DNA of 45,898 nt from positions 1-45,898 of the forward strand of contig NZ_JAAVUZ010000015.1 of NCBI RefSeq assembly GCF_018449675.1, written 5' to 3'. The DNA is from Glaciihabitans sp. dw_435. GTDB lineage: Bacteria; Actinomycetota; Actinomycetes; Actinomycetales; Microbacteriaceae. Both the position numbers and the translations under genes were made by a program. The notes below the pieces were generated by a model. The model ran no database searches, had not been told where the DNA came from, and saw only the letters and a program-made list of their open reading frames with translations. Of this stretch, positions 16,076 to 23,576 are shown piece by piece. Every line of letters starts with the position of its first letter. The first letter of the stretch is position 1.

Positions 16076-16570
16076 ATGGACAAAAAACTGCTCCCCGAAG
16101 TCACGGTCGCCGTTCCGCCGGAGGGGCTGTCGATCGGCGCCACCGCGGAGGCCACCGGAGTGAGCGTCGAGGCGCTGCGGTACTACGAGCGCGAGGGGCT
16201 CATGCTCGACCCGACTCCGCGGGATGCGGGCGGGCGCCGGCGGTATGGACTGCGCGACCTCGAGTGGATCGGCGGACTGGTGATGCTGCGCGAGACCGGC
16301 ATGCCCATCGCCGATGTGCGCGTGATCGCCGATCTCAGCCGCACTCCCGGTACCGAGGCGCAGCGGGTCGTCGAGTTCGAGCGGCACCGCGAGCGCGTGA
16401 TCGAGGATCTCGAACGCACGAAGCGGCACCTGGTCGCCATCGACACGAAGATCGCGGCGTATCGCGCGGCTGCTGCCAGCCCCGGCACCGCCGCGCACCC
16501 CGGCGCCGCGCACCCCGCCACCGCGGCACCCACCACACGACTCCCCCTACCGAAAGAGGACACCAAATGA
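16076..16570 (+). CDS. MerR-family transcriptional regulator
   Basis: A 164-aa MerR regulator. The winged HTH is at about residues 18-85: LSIGATAEATGVSVEALRYYEREGLM followed by GGRRRYGLRDLEWI. A coiled coil follows (VVEFERHRERVIEDLERTKRHLVAIDTKI), then a low-complexity Ala/Pro/His/Thr tail. No Cys ligands are present, so it is not a metal sensor of the MerR/ZntR kind; it resembles regulators sensing small organic or redox signals. It sits under its own 19-bp-spacer promoter and overlaps the aldo-keto reductase start (ATGA), so it is likely autoregulatory. Confidence 0.9.
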   Translation: MDKKLLPEVTVAVPPEGLSIGATAEATGVSVEALRYYEREGLMLDPTPRDAGGRRRYGLRDLEWIGGLVMLRETGMPIADVRVIADLSRTPGTEAQRVVEFERHRERVIEDLERTKRHLVAIDTKIAAYRAAAASPGTAAHPGAAHPATAAPTTRLPLPKEDTK

Positions 16571-17550
16571 TGAAGACAACACTGCTGGGCGATGGGCTGC
16601 GGGTATCCGCGATCGGACTCGGCGCCATGGGCATGAGCGCGTTCTACGGCTCGAGCGATGAGGCGGAATCCATCGCGACCCTGCGCCACGCGGTCGACGA
16701 GGGCGTGACCTTCATCGATACCGCCGAGGCCTACGGCCCCTTCGAGAACGAGAAGCTCATCGCCCGCGCGCTGGGCGATCGCCGCGATGAGGTGATACTC
16801 GCCACGAAGGCGTCGTCCGAGACCGACGACGACGGCACGGTCCACGGCCGCAACGGCACCCCCGAATACATCAAGCGCGCCGCGAACCGTTCCCTCATGC
16901 ACCTCGGCACCGACGTGATCGACCTCTATTACCTGCACCGCGTCGACCCCAACGTCCCCATCGAGGAGAGCATGGGCGCGATGGCCGAGCTCGTCGCCGA
17001 GGGCAAGGTTCGCCACGTGGGCCTCTCGGAGGCAGGAGCCGACACCATCCGCAAGGCTCACGCGGTGCATCCGCTCGCCGCCGTGCAGTCGGAATTCTCC
17101 CTGTTCAGCCGCGACGTCCTGCACAACGGCGAGAAGCAGGTCATGGACGAGCTGGGCATCGGCCTCGTCGCATTCTCTCCGCTGGGCCGCGGTGTGCTGA
17201 CGAGTGGCGTGCGTTCGCTGGATGATTTGGACGCGGATGACGCGCGCCGGGGTCTCCCGCGCTTCCAGCCCGAGGCGTTCGCGGCGAACCGGCGGCTCGT
17301 GGAGCGGGTCGAGGCCATCGCTGCCGAGAAGGACGTCACCGTGGCCCAGGTCGCTCTCGCGTGGCTGCTTGCGGAAGGGGCGGTGCCGATCCCGGGTACC
17401 CGTCGGCGTGCGCGTCTCGACGAGAACATGGGGGCCGCGGAAATCGAGCTGACCTCGGACGACCGCCGGCGCCTGGCCGAGGCACTTCCCGCGGACGACA
17501 TCGCCGGCTCCCGCGATGGACTGGCGCTCCCCGTCGGCGCCGACCGCTAG
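16567..17550 (+). CDS. Aldo/keto reductase
   Basis: A 327-aa NADPH-dependent aldo/keto reductase, TIM-barrel family. The catalytic tetrad is present: Asp51 and Tyr56 in FIDTAEAYGP, Lys81 in ILATKAS, and His124 in YYLHRVDP. The cofactor region GTRRRARLDENMGAAEIELT is near the C-terminus. The ATG overlaps the MerR stop codon and is preceded by AGAGGA, so it is co-translated with the regulator. It probably reduces reactive carbonyls; the substrate is not predictable. A 58-bp hairpin element begins 27 bp after the stop codon. Confidence 0.93.
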   Translation: MMKTTLLGDGLRVSAIGLGAMGMSAFYGSSDEAESIATLRHAVDEGVTFIDTAEAYGPFENEKLIARALGDRRDEVILATKASSETDDDGTVHGRNGTPEYIKRAANRSLMHLGTDVIDLYYLHRVDPNVPIEESMGAMAELVAEGKVRHVGLSEAGADTIRKAHAVHPLAAVQSEFSLFSRDVLHNGEKQVMDELGIGLVAFSPLGRGVLTSGVRSLDDLDADDARRGLPRFQPEAFAANRRLVERVEAIAAEKDVTVAQVALAWLLAEGAVPIPGTRRRARLDENMGAAEIELTSDDRRRLAEALPADDIAGSRDGLALPVGADR

Positions 17551-17577
17551 CCCGGGGTGGGCGCTGCCCGTGCAATC

Positions 17578-17635
17578 CGGGCAAAAGCGCTGAAAACGGG
17601 CCAGCGCGCTTGACCGTTTTCAGCGCTTTCGCCCG
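17578..17635. repeat. 58-bp dispersed hairpin element, copy 2
   Basis: Arms of 22 nt (17578-17599 and 17614-17635) around the 14-nt loop, with one G-U type mismatch in 22 positions. The core GCGCTGAAAACGG pairs with CCGTTTTCAGCGC. Loop sequence and orientation are the same as in copy 1. It lies 27 bp downstream of the aldo/keto reductase, so it could also end that transcript. Confidence 0.85.
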
Positions 17636-17784
17636 TTTGCGCTGCGCCGGGGCATTTCGCCGCCGCCGACCCCGTGGGCGAACGTCTCTTCACCGAAAAC
17701 GGGTCAGTCCGGCGCAACCGGGCGTGCGCGCTCGCCCCGTAGCGCCGCATTCGCCCGGGTTATGACATCCATCGGAGTGGGGGC

Positions 17785-17975
17785 GGTCGATCGTGCCCGG
17801 ATTGGCCCGGATTCGGGCGATTTGCCGCAGCCCGGGGCATCCGGGGCGCCGAACTCGCCCGGATTGGGGCGATTGTCGGGGCCCGAGGCATCCGCCTTCG
17901 CCGAACACGCCCGGATTCGAGTGATTGCCGAGATCTGGGGCATCCGCTGCCGCCAAACATGCCCGGATTGAGTGA
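17785..17975. repeat. 51-52-bp tandem box array 2
   Basis: Three partial units with GGCATCC starting at 17836, 17887 and 17939 (spacings 51 and 52), each followed about 12-14 bases later by GCCGAACTCGCCCGGATT or a close variant. A preceding half unit (GCCCGGATT near 17794-17812) extends the pattern leftward. The region from 17636 to 17785 holds more degenerate relatives, such as GAAAACGGGTCAG near 17695. Nothing in 17551-18199 looks coding. Confidence 0.7.
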
Positions 17976-17991
17976 AACAGCTGCCCAAGTT

Positions 17992-18054
17992 CATCGAAGG
18001 AGCAAACTTTGTCGTCGGCGGGGCCAGACAACAGCCATTTGTGCTCCTTCGATG
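17992..18054. repeat. Inverted repeat at the end of array 2
   Basis: CATCGAAGGAGCA (17992-18004) is perfectly complementary to 18042-18054, with a 37-nt loop. No T-run follows on either strand. The sequence from 18055 to 18199 shows nothing recognisable. The repeat could be an mRNA 3' structure of the LLM gene (minus strand) or the terminal repeat of a small element. Confidence 0.6.
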
Positions 18055-18199
18055 CAGTTTCGCGAGCCGGGGGGCGGGCGGCACGCACGGCCGGCGCCGG
18101 GTTGGCATCACGCGACACGGGGCCGGTACCGGACCGGCGGCACGCGACGAACAGCGCAGGTTGCAGCCGCCGCAACGTCGAATTGGGCGGCCCCGCAGG

Positions 18200-19558
18200 C
18201 TAGCGGCGGTACTGGGCCGCGGGGTGGTTTGCGGGCAGGCGGGGTCCGCCACCGGTGAGGCGCTCGCGCATGGTGCCCGACCGCGGGACATCCGGCAGCA
18301 TGCCCCGCTCGCGCAGGATGGGCATGACCTTCTCGATGAAGTCCTCATATGTAGCCATGCCGCCGTAGGTGTACTCGATGAGGAAGCCGTCGAGGTCGCC
18401 CTCCTCGATGTAGGCCTGCAGCTCGTCGGCGACCTGCTCGGGCGTCCCGGTGATGCGCGGCCCGCCGATCGACGTGGTGATGCGGTCGAGAATCTCGGCG
18501 ACGGTGGGGCTCGCGCCGGGCACCTGGAACATGGCGAGCATGGTCTGCCCGACCTCAGTGGTGACCTCGTCCAGCGTCTGTTCGAGGTCAAACTTCATCA
18601 GGTCCACCCCGCTCCAGCCCATGAACAGGGCGGCGGCGGCTTCACGCGTGGGCGTGGCATCCAACTCTGCTCGCAGGCGCAGCGCCTCTTCCTCGGTGTC
18701 CGCGACGATGATGGCTACCGCGTCCATGATCTTGATGGAGTCGGCGTCGCGGCCGTTGGCCACCGCGCGGGCGCGCAGGTCGGCGACGGTCTTCTTGACC
18801 GAGTCGATTCCGCGGTCCTGGATGAACACGGCCTCGGCGAAGCGACCAGCGAAGGCGCGACCCGTGGGCGAAGCACCGGCCTGCAGCAGCATCGGCGTGC
18901 GCTGGATGGACGGCGTCGCCGGGTAGTACCCGTCGAGCCGGAAGTACTCGCCCTCGTGTTTGATGCGGTGCACCTTGGCGGGGTCGGCGAACGTGCGGGT
19001 GGCTTTGTCGTTGACGACGGCGTCGTCCTCCCAGGCACCTTCCCAGAGCTTGAACGACAGCTCGAGGAACTCGGTCGCGCGACGGTAGCGCTCATCGTGC
19101 GGCGTGACTTCGGTCTGGCCGAGCATCTTGACGAGGGCGACCTGGTTGTCGCTGGTCACCACATTCCAGGCGATGCGGCCCTTGGTGAAGTGGTCGAGCG
19201 TCGTGAACGCGCGGGCGTTGAGGTACGGCTGCTGCGCCGTGGTCGACGCCGTCACGACAAAGCCGAGCCGGTCGACCGTCGCCGCCAGCCCCGAGATGAT
19301 CGTCATCGGGTCGTGCACCGGAAACTGCACTGCCTCACGAATGACGACCTCGGGCACGTCGTCCCCGCTCATGGGGTAACCGATCGCCTCGGCGAAGAAC
19401 AGAAAGTCGAACCCGGCGGCCTCGAGCTTGCGCGCCATGTCCTGCCAGTACTCGAGCGTCGCGAAATCGCCGGTGTCACCGCGCTCGTGATGCCACGCGT
19501 TGCTGATGAAGTTGGGCGTGAGCTCTTCGAACGCACCGAGGAAAATCTTCTTGGTCAA
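18200..19558 (-). CDS. LLM-class flavin-dependent monooxygenase (NtaA/SnaA/DszA-like)
   Basis: A 452-aa flavin-dependent oxidoreductase of the bacterial luciferase-like superfamily, in the group of two-component FMNH2-dependent monooxygenases such as NtaA and DszA. Diagnostic segments are AWHHERGDTGDFATLEYWQDMARKLEAAGFDFLFFAEAI, the TTLDHFTKGRIAWNVVTSDN flavin-site region, and PMLLQAGASPTGRAFAGRFAEAVFI. A partner flavin reductase is not in this window. The TTG start at 19558 is preceded by GAAGGG at 6-nt spacing. It is divergent from an XRE-cupin regulator, with a perfect palindrome 29 bp upstream of the start. It probably oxidises a sulfur or nitrogen compound (inference). Confidence 0.88.
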   Translation of the reverse strand: MTKKIFLGAFEELTPNFISNAWHHERGDTGDFATLEYWQDMARKLEAAGFDFLFFAEAIGYPMSGDDVPEVVIREAVQFPVHDPMTIISGLAATVDRLGFVVTASTTAQQPYLNARAFTTLDHFTKGRIAWNVVTSDNQVALVKMLGQTEVTPHDERYRRATEFLELSFKLWEGAWEDDAVVNDKATRTFADPAKVHRIKHEGEYFRLDGYYPATPSIQRTPMLLQAGASPTGRAFAGRFAEAVFIQDRGIDSVKKTVADLRARAVANGRDADSIKIMDAVAIIVADTEEEALRLRAELDATPTREAAAALFMGWSGVDLMKFDLEQTLDEVTTEVGQTMLAMFQVPGASPTVAEILDRITTSIGGPRITGTPEQVADELQAYIEEGDLDGFLIEYTYGGMATYEDFIEKVMPILRERGMLPDVPRSGTMRERLTGGGPRLPANHPAAQYRR

Positions 19559-19586
19559 AACGAGCCCTTCGTCCAACGTGACATTG

Positions 19587-19605
19587 TGATAACTAATAGT
19601 TATCA
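19587..19605. promoter_or_regulatory. Palindromic operator between LLM and XRE-cupin genes
   Basis: TGATAACT-AAT-AGTTATCA is a perfect 8-bp-arm palindrome in the 86-bp divergent gap. It is A/T-rich in a GC-rich context and well placed to bind the adjacent XRE-type regulator. Confidence 0.7.
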
Positions 19606-19644
19606 GTTCGGCCCGCCTCACCGCAAGCTCGATACTGTGGACGA

Positions 19645-20211
19645 GTGGATGTCGCGGACGAACCAAGCCCCTCGGACGGCCTGTCCCAGGCCCTCGGCAC
19701 CGCCGTGCGGCTCGAGCGCGCCAAGGCCGGATGGAGCATGCGCAAACTCGCCGGGCTCGCCGGGGTATCCCAGCCCTTTCTCTCCAACGTCGAAAACGGC
19801 CGCATCTACCCGAGCGTTCCCACGCTGTACGCCCTCGCATCGGCGCTGGGAATCGCACCCGCCCAGCTGATGCCCCCGACCGAGTCATCCCGCAGCGCCA
19901 GCGTTCACCTGGCCGCCACCGACGGCACGACCGATACCGCACAGATTCTCAGCGGCGGCCCCGGCAAGGCGCTCGAGTCATTCCTCTTTGACATTGCGCC
20001 GGGATATGCGGATGCCACGCCCTTCGCCCACGACGGAGAGGACTTCATCTACGTGCTCGACGGGGTTCTGCACGTGTGGATCGGCGATGCCGCCGCAACA
20101 GAGCTGGCCGCGGGTGAGTCGCTGTGGATCGACGGAGCACTCCCCCATGGAATGCGGGTCCCCGCGGACGCCGCCGGCCGCACCCGCGTGCTGCTCGTCA
20201 GCAGCCACTGA
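19645..20211 (+). CDS. XRE-family regulator with C-terminal cupin sensor
   Basis: A 188-aa regulator. An N-terminal XRE/lambda-Cro helix-turn-helix (about 14-68: GTAVRLERAKAGWSMRKLAGLAGVSQPFLSNVENGR) is followed by a cupin_2 domain (about 95-185: FAHDGEDFIYVLDGVLHVWI and ESLWIDGALPHGMRVP). This architecture is common in regulators of catabolic oxidoreductases, where the cupin binds the effector. The GTG start at 19645 lies about 8 nt after a GATACT -10-like box, so translation may be leaderless. The divergent LLM monooxygenase gene is the likely target. Confidence 0.9.
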   Translation: MDVADEPSPSDGLSQALGTAVRLERAKAGWSMRKLAGLAGVSQPFLSNVENGRIYPSVPTLYALASALGIAPAQLMPPTESSRSASVHLAATDGTTDTAQILSGGPGKALESFLFDIAPGYADATPFAHDGEDFIYVLDGVLHVWIGDAAATELAAGESLWIDGALPHGMRVPADAAGRTRVLLVSSH

Positions 20212-20300
20212 CCCCCTCCAGCCGACCCGGGCACCGTCTTCCCGCGTGACCACCCGGTCGACCTGCTCGCTCAGCCCACGGAGTGACCTAGGGGCGGCAG

Positions 20301-21134
20301 CTATGCGGCAAAGTCGGTTGACCGGCTGACCTTCTCCCAGTCATCCGCTTCCGCGATCTCGAACGCGAAATTCGTGCGGGCCCGCTCGAGGGCGTCGCTT
20401 CCCAGAATCAACCGGCGGGGAGGGGTGGATGCCTCGGCGGCGTCGAGTATCGCCGCGGCCGCCCGCGCCGGGTCACCCGGTTCGTTGCCGACATACGTGG
20501 CAAATGCGCGCAGGCGGTCGCCCACACTCGCGTCGTAGTCGGGGCCGGGCTCCACGATGGAACCGGTGGCGCCGGATCCCCATCCGGTGCGGAATCCGCC
20601 CGGCTCGACGATGATGACCTTCACCCCGAACGGCTCGGTCTCGGTGCGCAGCACATCGGAGAACGCTTCAACGGCACCCTTGGCCGCCTGGTACGCCGCG
20701 ATGCCGGCGGACCCGGCGACCCGGCCACCGATAGAGGAAATCTGCACGATGACCCCAGAACGCTGGCGACGAAGGAGGGGAAGGGCAGCGCGGGTGACGT
20801 TGTAGACGCCGTAGAAGTTCACGTCGATCTGGGCCCGGAAGTCCTCTTCGCTTCCCTCCTCGATCGACGCGGTGTTGGCATACCCGGCGTTATTGACGAT
20901 GACGTCGAGGCCGCCAAACTCCTCGACGGCATAGGCAATGGCGGCGGCGGATGACCCGGCGTCGGTGACGTCCAACGCCACAGTTCGGTAGCGCTCGGGG
21001 TATGCGGAGACGAGCTCGTCGACAGCGACAGGTCGGCGCGATGCCGCCACGACGTTGTGCCCCGCGGCGAGCGCGGCAACGACTGTTTCGTGACCGATGC
21101 CGCTGGTCGTTCCGGTGATGAACCAGGTACTCAT
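20301..21134 (-). CDS. Short-chain dehydrogenase/reductase
   Basis: A 277-aa classical SDR. The cofactor motif is TGTTSGIG at about residues 6-13, NNAG is present in VIVNNAGYANTAS, the catalytic Ser is in ISSIGG and the YxxxK motif is YQAAK. A C-terminal extension after the core is typical of the classical subfamily that reduces carbonyls. The ATG at 21134 has AGGAG upstream; the open frame extends 28 codons further but without a ribosome site. It is divergent from a second SDR across a pair of near-identical operators. Confidence 0.92.
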   Translation of the reverse strand: MSTWFITGTTSGIGHETVVAALAAGHNVVAASRRPVAVDELVSAYPERYRTVALDVTDAGSSAAAIAYAVEEFGGLDVIVNNAGYANTASIEEGSEEDFRAQIDVNFYGVYNVTRAALPLLRRQRSGVIVQISSIGGRVAGSAGIAAYQAAKGAVEAFSDVLRTETEPFGVKVIIVEPGGFRTGWGSGATGSIVEPGPDYDASVGDRLRAFATYVGNEPGDPARAAAAILDAAEASTPPRRLILGSDALERARTNFAFEIAEADDWEKVSRSTDFAA

Positions 21135-21148
21135 GGGATGCTCCTTGC

Positions 21149-21170
21149 TAAACGGATGAGGTTCCGTATA
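21149..21170. promoter_or_regulatory. TetR-type operator 1
   Basis: TAAACGGA-N6-TCCGTATA, a 22-bp imperfect dyad in the divergent SDR gap. Its half-sites match operator 2, which is centred 29 bp away. Confidence 0.65.
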
Positions 21171-21177
21171 GTTTACA

Positions 21178-21199
21178 TAAGCGGAACCCAATCCGCTTA
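21178..21199. promoter_or_regulatory. TetR-type operator 2
   Basis: TAAGCGGA-N6-TCCGCTTA, a perfect 8-bp-arm dyad of the same architecture as operator 1. It lies just before the plus-strand SDR. It is probably bound by the TetR protein encoded at 22073. Confidence 0.72.
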
Positions 21200-21223
21200 A
21201 TTTGTTTCGAAGGGACAATCCAC

Positions 21224-21985
21224 ATGAGCATCCTGAGTACTACGGTCGCAATGGTCACCGGCGCCAGCAGCGGGATAGGCGAGGCAACCGCGCGACGTTT
21301 GGCCGACGACGGCGCCTCCCTTGCGCTTCTCGGACGCCGCCGCGATCGCCTCGAAGAACTGGCGACGTCACTTCGTGCTGGCGGCACCCAGGCGCTCGTG
21401 GTCGAAGCCGATGTGACTTCGCAGCTGGCGGCGGCCGGCGCTGTCGACGCCGTGATCGCCGAGTTTGGACGACTCGACATCCTCGTCAACAACGCCGGCC
21501 TGATGCTGCCAGGACCGGTGGTCGACGCGGCGCCAGAGGAGTGGGACCGCATGATCGCCGTCAACCTCAATGGAGTGTTGTACATGACGAAGGCGGCCCT
21601 TCCTCACGTGATCGATGCGGCCGAGACATCCGCTCGCCGCGTCGCCGATCTCGTCAACATCAGCTCGACGGGTGGACGTCTCGCCCGATCGGGCACCGCC
21701 GTCTACAGCCTCACGAAGTTCGGTGTCACTGCCTTCTCGGAGGGGCTGCGACAGGAAGTCATGGGCCAGCGCGTGCGAGTGGGATTGGTCGAGCCCGGCA
21801 CGGTCGCGACCGAGCTGAGTTCCCACGCGCGCGACGGCGTACGCGAGGGCATTCAACAGATGGTCACGGCGTTCGAGGTGTTGCGCCCCGAGGACATCGC
21901 CGACGCGGTGTCGTACATGGTCACCCGCGATCGCCGGGTCTCCGTCAACGAGATGTTGGTGCGTGCCAGCGCACAGACCTGGTGA
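21224..21985 (+). CDS. Short-chain dehydrogenase/reductase
   Basis: A 253-aa classical SDR: TGASSGIG cofactor loop at residues 12-19, DVT adenine-pocket motif, NNAG in ILVNNAGLMLPG, catalytic Ser in ISSTGG and YSLTK for the YxxxK motif. It is close in length and type to the YdfG/serine-dehydrogenase-like SDRs. An AAGGGA ribosome site precedes the ATG. It is followed by a TetR gene on the same strand and faces another SDR across shared operators, so both enzymes are probably induced together. Confidence 0.93.
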   Translation: MSILSTTVAMVTGASSGIGEATARRLADDGASLALLGRRRDRLEELATSLRAGGTQALVVEADVTSQLAAAGAVDAVIAEFGRLDILVNNAGLMLPGPVVDAAPEEWDRMIAVNLNGVLYMTKAALPHVIDAAETSARRVADLVNISSTGGRLARSGTAVYSLTKFGVTAFSEGLRQEVMGQRVRVGLVEPGTVATELSSHARDGVREGIQQMVTAFEVLRPEDIADAVSYMVTRDRRVSVNEMLVRASAQTW

Positions 21986-22072
21986 CAGGGGGTGCCGCGC
22001 CATCGGGACGAGGCGCCGGGCCGCGCCGGGTATCGTTCTTTGCGCAGCACTTCCCCCGAGAGAAAGCCGCTC

Positions 22073-22651
22073 ATGACCGACAGCCCGTCCCGCGCACTCC
22101 GTGCCGACGCGCAGCTCAACCATGACCGCGTGCTCGAGGTCGCCGCTGAGCTGTTCGCCACGGACGGCGCCGACACCTCGATGAAGTCGCTGGCCACGGC
22201 CGCCGGCGTCGGGGTCGGCACCCTGTACCGCCGTTTCCCATCGCGGGAGATTCTGATCGAGGCCGTCTACCGCACCGAGACCACCAAGCTTGCGGAAGCG
22301 GCCGCCACGCTCCTCGAGACGATGACCCCCATCACCGCGCTGCGCACGTGGATGGGAATGTTCGTCAGCTACATGCTCGCCAAGTACGGCATGGCCGAAG
22401 CCCTCAAGGCGGTACTGCTCGATGGCGGCGAGCTACGCATGGAAACCCGTCAGCGACTCGTCGATGCGCTGTCCCTTTTATTGACGGCGGCGGAAGCGGA
22501 TGGCTCGATCCGCACCGATCTCCCCCCGCTGCGCATCCTCATGGGAATCTCGGGAATCGTCCTCATCGCCGACGAGTTCCACGAGGCCGGCCTCACGGAT
22601 CAGTTGCTCGACCTGCAACTCGACGGTCTGCGCTTCAACGCGCCGAAGTAA
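22073..22651 (+). CDS. TetR/AcrR-family regulator
   Basis: A 192-aa TetR regulator. The N-terminal HTH is NHDRVLEVAAELFATDGADTSMKSLATAAGVGVGTLYRRFPSREILIEAVYR (about 13-65), followed by an all-helical effector domain. ATG 22073 is preferred over the upstream in-frame codons because of its distance to the HTH. It is the likely ligand of the two TAARCGGA operators upstream of the SDR genes. Confidence 0.9.
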   Translation: MTDSPSRALRADAQLNHDRVLEVAAELFATDGADTSMKSLATAAGVGVGTLYRRFPSREILIEAVYRTETTKLAEAAATLLETMTPITALRTWMGMFVSYMLAKYGMAEALKAVLLDGGELRMETRQRLVDALSLLLTAAEADGSIRTDLPPLRILMGISGIVLIADEFHEAGLTDQLLDLQLDGLRFNAPK

Positions 22652-22740
22652 CGGGCCCCGGGGCATCCATTTGCTACCCCGGCAAATCCGCTTGGCAGGA
22701 CTCAACCGACACCGCCATCATTGCGGAGGAGGCCCCACCC

Positions 22741-23418
22741 ATGACTCACGACCACACCTCGCCCGCAGCGGATGCCGCAACCGACGCAGAGGCGACCCCG
22801 TTCGGGCGCCCGTACTGGGAGGACCGCTACGCAGAGCCGGGGTTCACCTGGAGTGGCAACCCCAACCCGGTGCTGGTCACCGAGTCGACCCCGCTGACTC
22901 CCGGAACGGCACTCGACATCGGCAGCGGCGAGGGTGGCGACGCCATCTGGCTGGCGACGCAGGGGTGGCGGGTCACCGGCATCGACATCTCGCAGAACGC
23001 TCTGGATAAAGCGCGGGGCCGGGCCGAGGCATCCGCCCCCACTGCTGCCACCCGCATCACCTGGGAGCAGCACGACCTCGCCGAATGGGCACCGGAGCCC
23101 GGCTCATTCGATCTGGTGTCGTCGCAGTTCATGCACCTGCCCAATCCGATCCGCACGAATCTCTTCCGTGCGCTGGCCGCGGCCGTGGCACCCGGCGGCA
23201 CACTGCTCATCGTCGGGCACGACGCCGCCGACTTCGCCCCCGACGCGCACCAGCACCACAGCGACATGATGTTCACCGCCGCCGACGTGGTCGCGGCCAT
23301 CGAGGGCGAGCACCTGCGCATCGAGGCGGCGGAGTCGCGGTCCCGCGTGGGAAGGCGTCCCGACGGCACCACCGGCGACGTCCGCGACATCGTCGTGGTG
23401 GCGGTGCGTCCCGCCTGA
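22741..23418 (+). CDS. Class I SAM-dependent methyltransferase
   Basis: A 225-aa methyltransferase with a Rossmann-type SAM fold. Motif I is ALDIGSGEGGDAIWLA (about 60-75), the motif post-I acidic residue is in VTGIDIS, and motif IV is SFDLVSSQFMHL. The N-terminal FGRPYWEDRYAEPGFTWSGNPNPVL resembles the thiopurine/tellurite-resistance TehB-like group of small methyltransferases. A strong GGAGGAGG ribosome site precedes the ATG. It may be the last gene of the SDR/TetR transcript (89-nt gap). The substrate is unknown. Confidence 0.88.
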   Translation: MTHDHTSPAADAATDAEATPFGRPYWEDRYAEPGFTWSGNPNPVLVTESTPLTPGTALDIGSGEGGDAIWLATQGWRVTGIDISQNALDKARGRAEASAPTAATRITWEQHDLAEWAPEPGSFDLVSSQFMHLPNPIRTNLFRALAAAVAPGGTLLIVGHDAADFAPDAHQHHSDMMFTAADVVAAIEGEHLRIEAAESRSRVGRRPDGTTGDVRDIVVVAVRPA

Positions 23419-23576
23419 GGTGTTGCGAAGCACCCGCAGGAAGCACCCGCACTATAGGCACTCAGTGCACCACGTCAACCGTGCGTCCCGGGTGCCGCTT
23501 CGCGTTTAGCGTCGGAGGACAGGCACGCGGTCAGCCGACCGCGCGGCCGCCTCCCGCGACGCAAAGGACCAGCACC

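Noticed and set aside
17785-17975. A CRISPR-like array
   Set aside because: The units are degenerate, the filler is partly conserved rather than unique spacers, and no cas genes are present.
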